Source: Anaerocolumna sp. MB42-C2
GTDB lineage: Bacteria; Bacillota; Clostridia; Lachnospirales; Lachnospiraceae
Length of the DNA stretch: 64,000 nucleotides
Assembly: GCF_030913705.1 (NCBI RefSeq)
Contig: NZ_CP133190.1
Coordinates: forward strand, 1,178,001 to 1,242,000
Direction of reading: 5' to 3'
Shown here: positions 8,511 through 16,950 of the stretch, piece after piece
Position numbering within the stretch: the first letter of the stretch is position 1
Layout: each line of letters starts with the position of its first letter
Notes under the pieces: model-generated
Database searches by the model: none
The model's input: the letters and a program-made list of their open reading frames with translations, nothing else
Told to the model about the DNA's origin: nothing
Made by a program: the position numbers and the translations under genes

Positions 8511-9497
8511 TTATATACCCGCCTTTTCACCAAATTTCTTTCGATATCCGCATTTTCTGCATAATTCCTCTACCGCTACCCGTTCAGAGAATCCTTTATA
8601 AATATCCTCTGCTCTTTGATGCTTTAATATTTCAGAAAAATGAGTGTGATGTATATTGCCAAGGTTAATTATGCCCTCACCATCAAGACAGCATGGTACA
8701 ACAGTTCCGTCAACAAGTATAGCGACCTGATTTCTTAAGCCATAACAGTATCCTTTTCCATCATCTTCTTCCTCTTTTAAATCAGGCCATTTGAATTCAT
8801 GTTCATGATTTAAAAATATGTTATCTGCAAGTTTAATTCCTCTGACTGCAGTAACCATGTCCTTAATTGGTTCAGATAAATTGTATTCCTTTTCTATCAT
8901 CTCTAGAATAACTCGATTTTTATTTTCTTTTATATTAACATCATTATCTTTTGTTAAATTCCACAATCTCAGCGATAATATAATATTCTGTCTTTCTCTG
9001 ATTTCCTTTATAAATGTTAAAATATTATTAATATAAACTTCCTTACCGTCAAAAATATTACCGTCAAAACTGTGCAGAGAAAAGTTGATCTGCCTTAAGG
9101 CGGGTTTTAACATTAATTTATGCTTTTCCCGGTTAATAAGTGTACCATTGGTGGTAATATTAACCTTAAACCCTTTTTCATAACAAATATCTAAAAATAA
9201 ATCCAGTTCCGGGTGCAAAAGCGGTTCTCCTTTAACGTGAAAGTAAAGATGTTCCGTATATGGTTTTATCTGATCTAATATATTCGTAAATGTCTCTTTA
9301 TTCATAAAACCGGCCTGCCGTTTTGTCTCAGGGCAAAAACTGCAAGCCAGATTACATACATTCGTAATTTCTATATAAAACTTTTTAAATTTTCTCAAGC
9401 TGCTCTCCTTTATTGTGTCTAAATAGTTATACCATTGTCTGTCTATGCTTTGAATGCCGTAAGCTCTTTCAACATATAAATTAAGGATACTGTGCAA
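8511..9497 (-). CDS. Radical SAM/SPASM domain protein
   Basis: 328 residues. CNLACSFC (C48, C52, C55) is the CxxxCxxC site of the radical SAM [4Fe-4S] cluster, followed by KGEPLLHPEL (the GGEP-like SAM-binding strand) and NITTNGTL. A C-terminal cysteine cluster (VVPCCLDGEG..., then LCRKCGYRK) is SPASM-like and would bind an auxiliary cluster. SPASM proteins often modify peptides or enzymes, but no precursor peptide or sulfatase lies beside this gene, so the substrate is unknown. The frame begins with a TTG at 9497 without a strong ribosome binding site, so the start is uncertain. Confidence 0.85.
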   Translation of the reverse strand: MHSILNLYVERAYGIQSIDRQWYNYLDTIKESSLRKFKKFYIEITNVCNLACSFCPETKRQAGFMNKETFTNILDQIKPYTEHLYFHVKGEPLLHPELDLFLDICYEKGFKVNITTNGTLINREKHKLMLKPALRQINFSLHSFDGNIFDGKEVYINNILTFIKEIRERQNIILSLRLWNLTKDNDVNIKENKNRVILEMIEKEYNLSEPIKDMVTAVRGIKLADNIFLNHEHEFKWPDLKEEEDDGKGYCYGLRNQVAILVDGTVVPCCLDGEGIINLGNIHHTHFSEILKHQRAEDIYKGFSERVAVEELCRKCGYRKKFGEKAGI

Positions 9498-9713
9498 CTA
9501 TTATTATCTCTTGAGGAATGAGCTGTTATTATAGAGTATCAAATATATCTTAGAATATCAACATTGAATTAATTTATGATACAGTTTCCCTATCGTTTCT
9601 GATTTTCACGGTTACATAATAATATTATCATTGGACAATACTATAATGGGTTATATTACCTGAATAACCAGCTTTTTAATATGTGAAATAGAAAATTTTG
9701 CGGGGTGAATCAT

Positions 9714-10634
9714 ATGTTTACGGATCAAAGATTAACAGGTGCTTTTAAAAAAGCTAAAATTGAATACTTTGATGAAAATTCCAAATATATATTCTTTAGT
9801 GACAGCCATAGAGGTGATGACAGCATGTCTGATGAATTTGCCAGAAATCAGATTGTTTTTCTTAGAGCACTGGAATATTATAACAATAATAAATATACTT
9901 ATGTAGAAGTCGGGGACGGAGATGAACTTTGGGAATATCCGGATTTTAAAGTAATACGTTTAGCACACAGTGATGTATTTTTAGGACTTAAAAAATTTTA
10001 CGACGATAATCGGATGCGTATCTTATATGGAAATCATAATATTTATCTTAAAAATAAATCATTTGTAAAACACAATTACTTTAATTATTATGATGAATAT
10101 AATCAAAATAAACAAGAACTATTTAAAGATATTCTTATCTATGAAGCGATTGTCTTAAAAAATAAAAAAACCAAACAGGAGATTTTTATAGTACATGGAC
10201 ATCAGGGGGACCTAATGAATGATCAGCTTTGGCCGGTTTCCATGTTTATGTTAAGGTATTTCTGGAGATATCTCCATGTTGTAGGTTTCCAAAACCCTGC
10301 CAGTCCGGCTAAAAATTTATATAAAAGACATAAAATTGAAAAAGCTTACAAGAAATGGATCCGAAGACATAAAAGAATGCTCATCTGCGGTCATACACAC
10401 AGACCAAGATTTCCAAAAAACGGTGAACTTCCTTACTATAATACCGGCTGCAGTATCCATACGAAAGGGATAACCGGAATCGAAATTATAGGGAATACGA
10501 TATTAATGGTTGATTGGCGAATACGTGCGGATGAACAAGGCGGTCTTAATATTGTCAGAACTGTAATGCGTGGACCGGAACCGATTGAGAAATATAATCT
10601 ACAGAATTATCCTTATAAATCCATCAAGAAATAA
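9714..10634 (+). CDS. Calcineurin-like metallophosphoesterase
   Basis: About 306 residues with the complete metallophosphoesterase motif set: SDSHRGDD, VEVGDGDELWE, ILYGNHN, FIVHGHQGD and ICGHTHRPRF. These supply the two-metal site. The family includes phosphodiesterases and pyrophosphatases (for example UDP-2,3-diacylglucosamine hydrolase-like enzymes); the substrate cannot be assigned. There is no signal peptide. The frame can open at a GTG at 9705, but GGGGTG at 9702-9707 looks like the ribosome binding site for the ATG at 9714. It is a single gene followed by an imperfect hairpin. Confidence 0.87.
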   Translation: MFTDQRLTGAFKKAKIEYFDENSKYIFFSDSHRGDDSMSDEFARNQIVFLRALEYYNNNKYTYVEVGDGDELWEYPDFKVIRLAHSDVFLGLKKFYDDNRMRILYGNHNIYLKNKSFVKHNYFNYYDEYNQNKQELFKDILIYEAIVLKNKKTKQEIFIVHGHQGDLMNDQLWPVSMFMLRYFWRYLHVVGFQNPASPAKNLYKRHKIEKAYKKWIRRHKRMLICGHTHRPRFPKNGELPYYNTGCSIHTKGITGIEIIGNTILMVDWRIRADEQGGLNIVRTVMRGPEPIEKYNLQNYPYKSIKK

Positions 10635-10664
10635 AATACAGTAAAGATAACTAAATCCTATACT

Positions 10665-10723
10665 ATGCTCCGCCCTACAAAACCAATTTAAATGATTTGT
10701 ATGGCCTTTGTGGGGTGAAGCAT
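10665..10723. terminator. Imperfect hairpin between convergent genes
   Basis: ATGCTCCGCCCTACAAA pairs with TTTGTGGGGTGAAGCAT using several G-U pairs, between the metallophosphoesterase (+) and MATE (-) genes. It is a probable shared terminator; the T run is poor. Confidence 0.45.
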
Positions 10724-10804
10724 AATCAACCTTCTAATCTACTTAAAACAGCGACAATAAATATACTGTAAGATATCACTGTTCTGCTTCCTTACGCTTA
10801 CATT

Positions 10805-12157
10805 TTAAGCAGCGAACTCTTTTGTCAGCTTTTTTATCCAATCGTAACGATTGACTTTAACCACAGCAACTGCACATTTTAATATCTGGTCACATTTTAG
10901 GCATAAGAATACTACCCAGGTAGGTGCTCCTATTACAAATGCCATAATAAGAGAAAGCGGTATTACAATAAACCATACAAAAATAATATCATTTATTAAG
11001 ACAAAATGGGTTGCTCCCCCTGCTCTTACTATACCTGTTAAAGTGGACATCTGATAAGCAGTTCCAATAACCGTTACCGATAATACCGTCATAAGAACTT
11101 TGGCTATATTCAAGGTTTCATCTGAAACATTATATAATAATAAGACATAATCTTTAATTATAAATAGAAATAATCCAGTACACAAGCCACCTATCAGAAA
11201 TACAAACTGAAGTTTCTTTGTATATGCTTTGATTTTCTGCAAATCACCTTCTCCTGCGGTATTCCCGATTATTACGGCGGAAGCACTGGCTATCCCATAG
11301 ACGCCGACACTGACTACAGAAAAAACAACATTGGCTATGCTTACTGCAGCTATGGAATCCGCTCCAAGCCTGCCGACAATCGCACCTTGGACCGCCAGAT
11401 TAATTCCCCATAGCACATCCCCCACAATTACAGGCAACCCATAACGAAAGAAATCTTTTACTAATTCTAAATTGGTATGTAAAACATCCTTAAAATACAT
11501 CTTTAATTTCTGGTCCATAAATCTCATATATATGATATAACAGCTGAACTCTACTAATCTGGAAATCAGGGTAGCTATTGCAGCACCTCTTATTCCAAGG
11601 GCAGGTGCACCTAGATTACCGAATATAAATACCCAGTTAAGCGTTACATTCAGAAAAAAAGATACGATGGAAAGATATAATCCAATCTTAACGGTGCCAA
11701 TGCATCTTAATGATGCATTTAAAACATTGCTGATACAGAAAAACAGATAGGTAAAACAAATAATTTTCGCATATTTTCCGGCTTCTGTTACCACACTTGT
11801 ATTATTTGAAAATAAGCTAAGAAATTGATCAGTAAAAAAGAATACCAGTATAAAAAATATAATCGCACAGGCTGATGCAATCTTTAACCCAATCCCCATA
11901 ATATTTTTAGTACTTTCTTTATCATTTTTGCCCCAATACTGTGCTGCTAATACAATAAGTGCTGCCCCGATTCCCGCAACTAACATCTGTAAAATAATCT
12001 GGATCTGATTGCATAGATAAACTCCAGAGATCGCTACTTCCCCTAAGGAGCCTACCATTACGTTATCTGTCAGGCCCACAGAATATGTAACAATATTCTG
12101 TAAGGCAATGGGAACTGCCAGAATAAACAACCTCTTATAAAAAGCTCTGTCCGCCAT
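10805..12157 (-). CDS. MATE family efflux transporter
   Basis: 450 residues with about 12 hydrophobic helices in two similar halves, the MATE arrangement. The N-terminus (LAVPIALQNIVTYSVGLTDNVMVGSLGE) is the characteristic MATE helix 1 block. The protein should export cationic or amphipathic compounds using a Na+ or H+ gradient. It begins 40 bases after the end of the TIM-barrel isomerase gene, so the two probably form an operon with the transporter second. The pairing hints at a compound both handled and exported, but that is only a suggestion from position. Confidence 0.92.
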   Translation of the reverse strand: MADRAFYKRLFILAVPIALQNIVTYSVGLTDNVMVGSLGEVAISGVYLCNQIQIILQMLVAGIGAALIVLAAQYWGKNDKESTKNIMGIGLKIASACAIIFFILVFFFTDQFLSLFSNNTSVVTEAGKYAKIICFTYLFFCISNVLNASLRCIGTVKIGLYLSIVSFFLNVTLNWVFIFGNLGAPALGIRGAAIATLISRLVEFSCYIIYMRFMDQKLKMYFKDVLHTNLELVKDFFRYGLPVIVGDVLWGINLAVQGAIVGRLGADSIAAVSIANVVFSVVSVGVYGIASASAVIIGNTAGEGDLQKIKAYTKKLQFVFLIGGLCTGLFLFIIKDYVLLLYNVSDETLNIAKVLMTVLSVTVIGTAYQMSTLTGIVRAGGATHFVLINDIIFVWFIVIPLSLIMAFVIGAPTWVVFLCLKCDQILKCAVAVVKVNRYDWIKKLTKEFAA

Positions 12158-12197
12158 AGTCTATTAGTCCTTCCATTCTTTTGATTTCTATTTTATC

Positions 12198-13022
12198 TTA
12201 TAGCAATAACAAATTTTTTATATAATCCAGACTTATTTTTAAATCAAAATAGCTGTCCCTTTCATATGCAAGGTCATGATCCGCTAAAAGCCAGGAGGGA
12301 TTACAGTCTTTAATCAGTTCCATCAGTGCCGGTATATTTAATATACCATACCCTACCGGCCTGAATTCGAAATGGCTGTGTCCTGCGTCCCCTTTCTGAT
12401 TATTCAAATCAAATACATCGCCTATGCTGGATAAATCCATAGCATAAAAATCTTTCAAATGAATTATCGGACAGCGACTCTTATATTTAGCAAGAAAATA
12501 TTCCGGTTTGCCTCCGCCAATAGCTATCCATCCCAAATCCGGTTCAAAAGAAAGTAACTCCTTTGGAATACTATCCAGAATCTCCTCCAGATAATATTTG
12601 TCTTTCATTTTATATGCAAGTTCACGGTCATGATTATGAAATAGCAGTGTAATTCCGTTCTCCCTGCAGAGCTTTCCTATCTCTTTTACATCTGAAATAT
12701 ACTTAGAAACTAAAGCATTATCTGTAAATTGCTCTTTTGACAAACCAGTGATCGTAATAAATTGGCATCCGATTTCTTTATGAATTTTAATGGTAGTATT
12801 AACGTCTTTTACAAATTCAGAATAATCCACATGATTTCCTACTGCCTTTAGATTTAGCTGTTCCAGCTTATCACGGATTTCCTCTGGTGTTTTTTTGAAA
12901 AAACCCAGAAACTCAATACCATCAAAACCTATTGTTTTTAATTTTTCCAATACGGAAAAAAGATCTTTCTCACATTCCTCTCTCAAAATGTATAAGGGTG
13001 CTGCAATTTTTACATTTTTCAT
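12198..13022 (-). CDS. Sugar phosphate isomerase/epimerase-like TIM-barrel protein
   Basis: 274 residues of the AP-endonuclease-2-like TIM-barrel superfamily. Metal-ligand positions are visible: GIEFLGF (Glu), LLFHNHDREL (His), FEPDLGW (Glu/Asp) and IIHLKDF (His/Asp), with a final acidic LLADHD. Relatives include xylose-isomerase-like and inositol-catabolic enzymes; the substrate cannot be named. It is the first gene of a probable operon with the MATE transporter. Confidence 0.83.
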   Translation of the reverse strand: MKNVKIAAPLYILREECEKDLFSVLEKLKTIGFDGIEFLGFFKKTPEEIRDKLEQLNLKAVGNHVDYSEFVKDVNTTIKIHKEIGCQFITITGLSKEQFTDNALVSKYISDVKEIGKLCRENGITLLFHNHDRELAYKMKDKYYLEEILDSIPKELLSFEPDLGWIAIGGGKPEYFLAKYKSRCPIIHLKDFYAMDLSSIGDVFDLNNQKGDAGHSHFEFRPVGYGILNIPALMELIKDCNPSWLLADHDLAYERDSYFDLKISLDYIKNLLLL

Positions 13023-13282
13023 AAAATACCACCTTTTTTCAGAATATTTTTCATATAATTATATTACTATAAAGCATATACGTAAATTCCTTCCCAGTCA
13101 ATATGCCACTAACAACTATATAAAATACTACATTATAATGCTTACCTTATCCATTAAAGCGGCTATTCTCCAATTTTATGCCCATAAAACATGGTTCCAT
13201 TTACAAATAGTTACAGTATTTATTAAAACATAAATTTGATAAAAAAATTTTTCGTGGGCAACCTAAGTTTGGAGGTGATAAC

Positions 13283-13708
13283 ATGAAAGTAAAAGATATT
13301 ATGTCAAAAGATATTGCCAGTGTTAAATCAGATGATTCAATCGCAAGTGCTGCCAGGTTAATGAAACAATATAATGTTGGTTCCATTCCTGTATGCAGTC
13401 AGGATAAAATAGTCGGTATTATTACAGACAGAGATATTGCTGTAAGATCTGTTGCTGCCGGCCAGGATGTCAGTAAACAGAAAGTCAGAGATATTATGAC
13501 TACGGATCCCACTGTGGGTAGTCCTGAGATGAATGTTAACGATGCCGCTCAAATTATGAGCGACAGGCAGATTCGCCGCCTGCCTATCGTTGAGAATAAC
13601 AGTCTGGTAGGTATTGTAGCATTAGGTGATATCTCATTGGAACCCTCTTATTCTGATAACGCAGAAGAAGCTTTAAAGGATATTTCAAAACCAAATAAAT
13701 CTTTCTAA
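13283..13708 (+). CDS. Tandem CBS-domain protein
   Basis: 141 residues made of two CBS domains (about 1-60 and 70-125). Each begins with the V-x-D-I-M start (VKDIMSKD, VRDIMTTD) and contains a GSIPV/RRLPI-VxxxxxVGI strand pair, with TDRDIA at the adenylate-binding position. Stand-alone CBS pairs bind AMP, ATP or other adenosyl ligands and often act as energy sensors. GGAGGTGATAAC directly precedes the ATG, a strong ribosome binding site. No partner is adjacent. Confidence 0.92.
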   Translation: MKVKDIMSKDIASVKSDDSIASAARLMKQYNVGSIPVCSQDKIVGIITDRDIAVRSVAAGQDVSKQKVRDIMTTDPTVGSPEMNVNDAAQIMSDRQIRRLPIVENNSLVGIVALGDISLEPSYSDNAEEALKDISKPNKSF

Positions 13709-13741
13709 ATTCTTTTTTCTTCGAATTTCTTGCTTAAGAAT

Positions 13742-13777
13742 GTGGGTTAATTTCGCTTAATTAGGTTAATAACCCAC
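13742..13777 (+). terminator. Hairpin after the CBS gene
   Basis: GTGGGTT pairs with AACCCAC around an AT-rich loop about 35 bases after the stop codon. The stem is short and the T run weak. Confidence 0.45.
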
Positions 13778-13817
13778 TATTCCATGCAAGTAACTTTCAT
13801 TCACGTTAATTTTACTA

Positions 13818-13864
13818 ATTTGCGTTTACAGTATATTGACAGAACGCAAATAATGTTTTATCAT
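13818..13864 (+). promoter_or_regulatory. larE promoter with overlapping palindromic operator
   Basis: The -35 TTGACA (13836-13841) and the -10 TATCAT (13859-13864) are 17 bp apart. A perfect 9-bp inverted repeat ATTTGCGTT/AACGCAAAT (13818-13826 and 13843-13851) brackets the -35 box, an arrangement suited to a repressor. The regulator is not identified. Confidence 0.65.
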
Positions 13865-13938
13865 TCATATAGAATTACTATGATTGTTGGTATTACCACG
13901 AAGTCATATCAATGTTTTTGACAGAAAGGCGGAAATAA

Positions 13939-14742
13939 ATGGATTTACACGTTAAGTATGATCTATTAAAAGAAAATTTACGTAATTTAGAAAGTGTTGC
14001 CGTAGCTTTTTCAGGAGGTGTCGATTCAACTTTTCTTCTAAAAACAGCTTTTGATGTCCTGGGCGAACATGTCCTTGCAGTCACAGCACGTTCTTCTACA
14101 TATCCTGAAAGAGAATTCAGGGAAGCCAAAGAATTTACAGATAAATATAAAATACCGCATGAAATTATAGTATCCGAAGAACTTGAAGTGGAAGGTTTTT
14201 CCGATAATCCGGTTAATCGCTGTTATTTATGTAAAAATGAACTATTTGAGAAAATTGGTGATATTGCTTACAAACATGGAATTCTTCATGTTGCAGAGGG
14301 ATCTAACCATGATGACTTAAGTGACTACCGCCCGGGTCTTAAAGCGATCTCGGAACATGGTGTAATCAGTCCTCTAAGAATGGCAGAATTAACCAAAGAT
14401 GAAATTCGTATCTTATCCAAGGAACTAGGTCTTCCAACCTGGAATAAGCAGTCTTTCGCATGTTTATCCTCCAGATTTCCATATGGTCAGAAAATTACAA
14501 AAGAGAAATTGGAAATGGTAGACAAAGCTGAACAGCTTCTATTAGATGAGGGTTTTAGACAGGTACGTGTAAGGCATCATGGAGATATCGCCAGAATTGA
14601 AGTTTCACAAAACGAAATACAGAGATTTTTTGACCTGAATTTTATTAACCATATTAGTGAAACCTTTAAGAAAATTGGCTTTTCTTACACGACCCTGGAT
14701 TTAAAAGGTTACAGAACTGGCAGTATGAACGAGACTTTATAG
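13939..14742 (+). CDS. larE: ATP-dependent sacrificial sulfur transferase LarE
   Basis: 267 residues of the PP-loop ATPase family. AFSGGVDST (SGGVDS at 25-30) binds ATP. LarE adds sulfur to the pyridinium carboxylate during synthesis of the nickel-pincer nucleotide cofactor of LarA-type racemases. Three cysteines are visible: C95 and C98 in NRCYLCKN, and C175 in SFACLSSRF. This is the pattern of the [4Fe-4S]-type LarE enzymes, rather than the single sacrificial cysteine of the Lactobacillus enzyme. AAAGGCGG precedes the ATG. No larA, larB or larC lies in the window, so the partners must be elsewhere or the protein serves another thiolation. A good terminator follows. Confidence 0.9.
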   Translation: MDLHVKYDLLKENLRNLESVAVAFSGGVDSTFLLKTAFDVLGEHVLAVTARSSTYPEREFREAKEFTDKYKIPHEIIVSEELEVEGFSDNPVNRCYLCKNELFEKIGDIAYKHGILHVAEGSNHDDLSDYRPGLKAISEHGVISPLRMAELTKDEIRILSKELGLPTWNKQSFACLSSRFPYGQKITKEKLEMVDKAEQLLLDEGFRQVRVRHHGDIARIEVSQNEIQRFFDLNFINHISETFKKIGFSYTTLDLKGYRTGSMNETL

Positions 14743-14789
14743 AGTATTATTAAAGCTTTCTATAAATATATTTATTTAACATATAAAGG

Positions 14790-14839
14790 CATAAGATACT
14801 CTCCTATAGGAAATAATTTAGGAGAGTATTTTACTTATG
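14790..14839 (+). terminator. Rho-independent terminator after larE
   Basis: CATAAG/CTTATG outside and ATACTCTCCTA/TAGGAGAGTAT inside form a stem of at least 11 bp, with TTTT on the 3' side, about 50 bases after the stop. Confidence 0.78.
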
Positions 14840-14913
14840 TAATAATATAATGAGTTTAACAGATACTCTCACCTGGTAAGCCGCACATGGTTTACTCTCA
14901 TTATTTAATATAA

Positions 14914-14941
14914 TACTTTAACATTTATAAAAATATTACCT
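14914..14941. repeat. Target site duplication, left side of IS copy 1
   Basis: The 27-28 bp sequence beginning TACTTTAACATTTATA is repeated exactly at 16586-16613 on the other side of the element. Boundaries are ambiguous by one base because the element end begins with T. Confidence 0.92.
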
Positions 14942-15029
14942 GTCAACCGTTTTTGAAAATGTCCTCAAAAAGTTTAAACATAAGCACCAGATTTCTGGTG
15001 CTTAGTTTTAAATAGTACTTTAGGAGAAA

Positions 15030-15083
15030 ATCCATAGCTCAGTCGGTATTTGGATAACCTTAATAAACCTACAGACTTCGAAA
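15030..15083 (+). other. tRNA-like motif inside the IS right end
   Basis: TAGCTCAGTCGGTA resembles a tRNA D-arm, is enclosed by ATCCA/TGGAT, and is followed about 40 bases later by TTCGAAAT, like a T-loop. No acceptor stem pairs, so it is not a functional tRNA gene. The same motif lies on the minus strand of copy 2 (48253-48306). Confidence 0.3.
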
Positions 15084-15089
15084 TATCAG

Positions 15090-16487
15090 TTAAGCTACAT
15101 CTTTTCTATGTAATTGACTTTTAGCGTACTTTTCAAATGATGCCTGCTTCCAAGGATGGTTCATAGGAGGTATGTATTTCTTTTTTGGTAATTCCGGAAT
15201 GGTCGCTAAATCAAATGCTTTTGAAGAAAGCTTGTGTTCCGGAAGTAACTCAAGTGCATAAACCTGCTCACCAATACAACTAAAAAGTTCACCATTGAAT
15301 GATCTAATTACCATTGCTGTGGTGCCCTTACGATGGTGTACAGCGATTCCTTGACTGTTTACAGGAAGATAGTATTCATTTTGATATTTCAGGCAACTTC
15401 CGTTATCTATCTTTCTAGAAGATAATACCGCCAACGTCAGATTGATTTTATCACTATCTGGTTGCATTTCGAACACAGATTTGATACTATCAATAGGTAA
15501 AGCGAACTGCTTATTAAATTTCTTTATATAGGTGTGGAGAAATTGATTGGCTTGCTGAATGCTGGTTACATTCGCAAGTCGGAGTTCAACAGGAAGGCGG
15601 GATTGAAGAGTGCCAAACATTCTTTCAACCCGCCCTTTTGCTTGTGCAACGCTGGAAGTACGAATGTCGATTCCTAATTGTTTGCAGGCATAACCAAACT
15701 GAGTAAAGGTATCTTTCTCTAAAGAGGTTTCATGCTTCTTTTTATACTCAAATACAGTTCGGTTGTCAGTAAAAAATTGATATGGAATGCCATAATTACT
15801 AAGAACCTGATAGAGAACATGATAATAGCCATTTAATGTTTCTTGTTCATCAAAGTAGGCGCCAACAATCTGCCCTGTGGCATCATCAACGGCGATGTGG
15901 AGTTGTGTTTTGAATTGCCCAAACCAAAGGTGTAGGGACGCATCCATTTGAAGCATTTCACCGAAATACGCGCATCTAGGATGCCTAGGATGCGAATCCT
16001 CCAGATCCATGATGGAACTTTGAATAATAGCTGCTTTCTTTTTAGACTTAGTCTTTGATTGAATAGCCTTTAGTGCTTTTTTTACCGCTTTCTTGGAAGA
16101 ACGGTTTGCTTTAGGAGAAAGGATGTATTCCTTTCTAAGAATAGAAGTAATGGCACTGACAGATACACTGATATGTTCTTTTTCTTTGAGAAGTTCAGAG
16201 TAATGGGTCAGATTGCAGTCACTGTACTTGGTACGATATAAGTCCAAGATTAACTGTTTTGTATCTGTAGGAAGAGTAATGGCCGGCTGTCGCCCTCGGT
16301 TACCATGAATAAAGAAAGACTTACCTTGTTCTTGATAGCCCTTTATTAAGCGATTGATGTGTCGATCTGAACAACCTATTTTAAGAGCAGCTGTTTTCTT
16401 ATTACCATTTGTGTCTACGAGTTTTTTAATGACCTCGTACTTTTGGTTTTCGTCCATTGTTAGTAATACCTTTCTGATTGTGTCCAC
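15090..16487 (-). CDS. IS transposase (DDE, ISNCY/IS1202-like)
   Basis: 465 residues identical to the transposase of the second copy. An N-terminal helix-turn-helix region (KKTAALKIGCSDRHINRLIKGY) is followed by a second HTH/linker and a basic stretch. The DDE/RNase H-like core has D in QMDASLHLWFG, D in FTDNRTVF and E in KGRVERMFG, all intact, so the enzyme should be active. A C-terminal beta domain follows. The frame opens at a GTG; an ATG ten codons later (16457) has AGAAAGG upstream and may be the true start. Transcription runs away from serS. Confidence 0.93.
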   Translation of the reverse strand: MDTIRKVLLTMDENQKYEVIKKLVDTNGNKKTAALKIGCSDRHINRLIKGYQEQGKSFFIHGNRGRQPAITLPTDTKQLILDLYRTKYSDCNLTHYSELLKEKEHISVSVSAITSILRKEYILSPKANRSSKKAVKKALKAIQSKTKSKKKAAIIQSSIMDLEDSHPRHPRCAYFGEMLQMDASLHLWFGQFKTQLHIAVDDATGQIVGAYFDEQETLNGYYHVLYQVLSNYGIPYQFFTDNRTVFEYKKKHETSLEKDTFTQFGYACKQLGIDIRTSSVAQAKGRVERMFGTLQSRLPVELRLANVTSIQQANQFLHTYIKKFNKQFALPIDSIKSVFEMQPDSDKINLTLAVLSSRKIDNGSCLKYQNEYYLPVNSQGIAVHHRKGTTAMVIRSFNGELFSCIGEQVYALELLPEHKLSSKAFDLATIPELPKKKYIPPMNHPWKQASFEKYAKSQLHRKDVA

Positions 16488-16585
16488 CTCATTTCTAAGT
16501 CATGAGGTTCTATTATAATATATGAACGACTAATTGGGACATAATCATTTGTGGTACACTAAGACATTATCATAAATGAATCATA

Positions 16586-16613
16586 TACTTTAACATTTAT
16601 AAAAATATTACCT
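16586..16613. repeat. Target site duplication, right side of IS copy 1
   Basis: Exact repeat of 14914-14941. Its right edge touches the -35 hexamer of the serS leader promoter at 16613. Confidence 0.92.
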
Positions 16614-16641
16614 TGTTAAATCATAGATAATAGTATATAAT
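16613..16641 (+). promoter_or_regulatory. Promoter of the serS T-box transcript
   Basis: TTGTTA (16613-16618) and TATAAT (16636-16641) with a 17-bp spacer, directly upstream of the T-box leader. The IS copy 1 duplication ends at the first base of the -35 box, so the promoter core survived the insertion. Confidence 0.75.
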
Positions 16642-16647
16642 AATAAA

Positions 16648-16894
16648 AAGCTATATTGCAAACAGCGATGATAAAAGCTGCGGTTTATAAATTTCTTCAG
16701 AGAGCCGGTGGATTGGTGTGAACCGGTGAAAGATAAAACCTTTCCACTTTTGGAGCTGTCGGTGATAAACCGAAAGGTTAGTACCCTCTATCCTACTACT
16801 ATCGAGAGGTTAATTCTTATGGAATTAACAATTTGGGTGGCAACGCGGAATTCTTTCGTCCCATATTTTATATGCGGTGGAAGGATTTTTTTTT
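16648..16894 (+). ncRNA. T-box leader of serS (serine-responsive)
   Basis: The leader has the T-box element TGGGTGGCAACGCGG (16834-16848), a Stem I region with AGAGAGCCGGTGG and GTGAACCGGTGAAAG, and a terminator hairpin at 16849-16890. In the hairpin AATTCTTTCGTCCCATAT pairs with ATATGCGGTGGAAGGATT, followed by nine T. Uncharged tRNA binding would favour the antiterminator and permit serS expression. The most likely specifier is TCC (16743-16745), a serine codon followed by A, which agrees with the downstream gene. The specifier is an inference from spacing. Confidence 0.92.
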
Positions 16895-16950
16895 GACTAA
16901 AATTCCTTACCCGCAACACCAGAATTTATTTATATTTTAAGGAGGAAATT

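Larger units (their letters stand above)
14941..16585 (-). mobile_element. Insertion sequence copy 1 (ISNCY/IS1202-like, 1645 bp)
   Basis: The ends were set by comparison with a second copy at 46751-48395, which has the same length and, where compared, the same sequence in opposite orientation. The terminal 24 bases form imperfect inverted repeats; the best part is TTTATGATAATGTC in one end against TTTTTGAAAATGTC in the other. The element is flanked by a 27-28 bp direct repeat. Long duplications of this size are known for IS1202-type elements, formerly placed in ISNCY. One DDE transposase gene fills most of it. It sits between larE and the serS T-box promoter. Confidence 0.92.
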
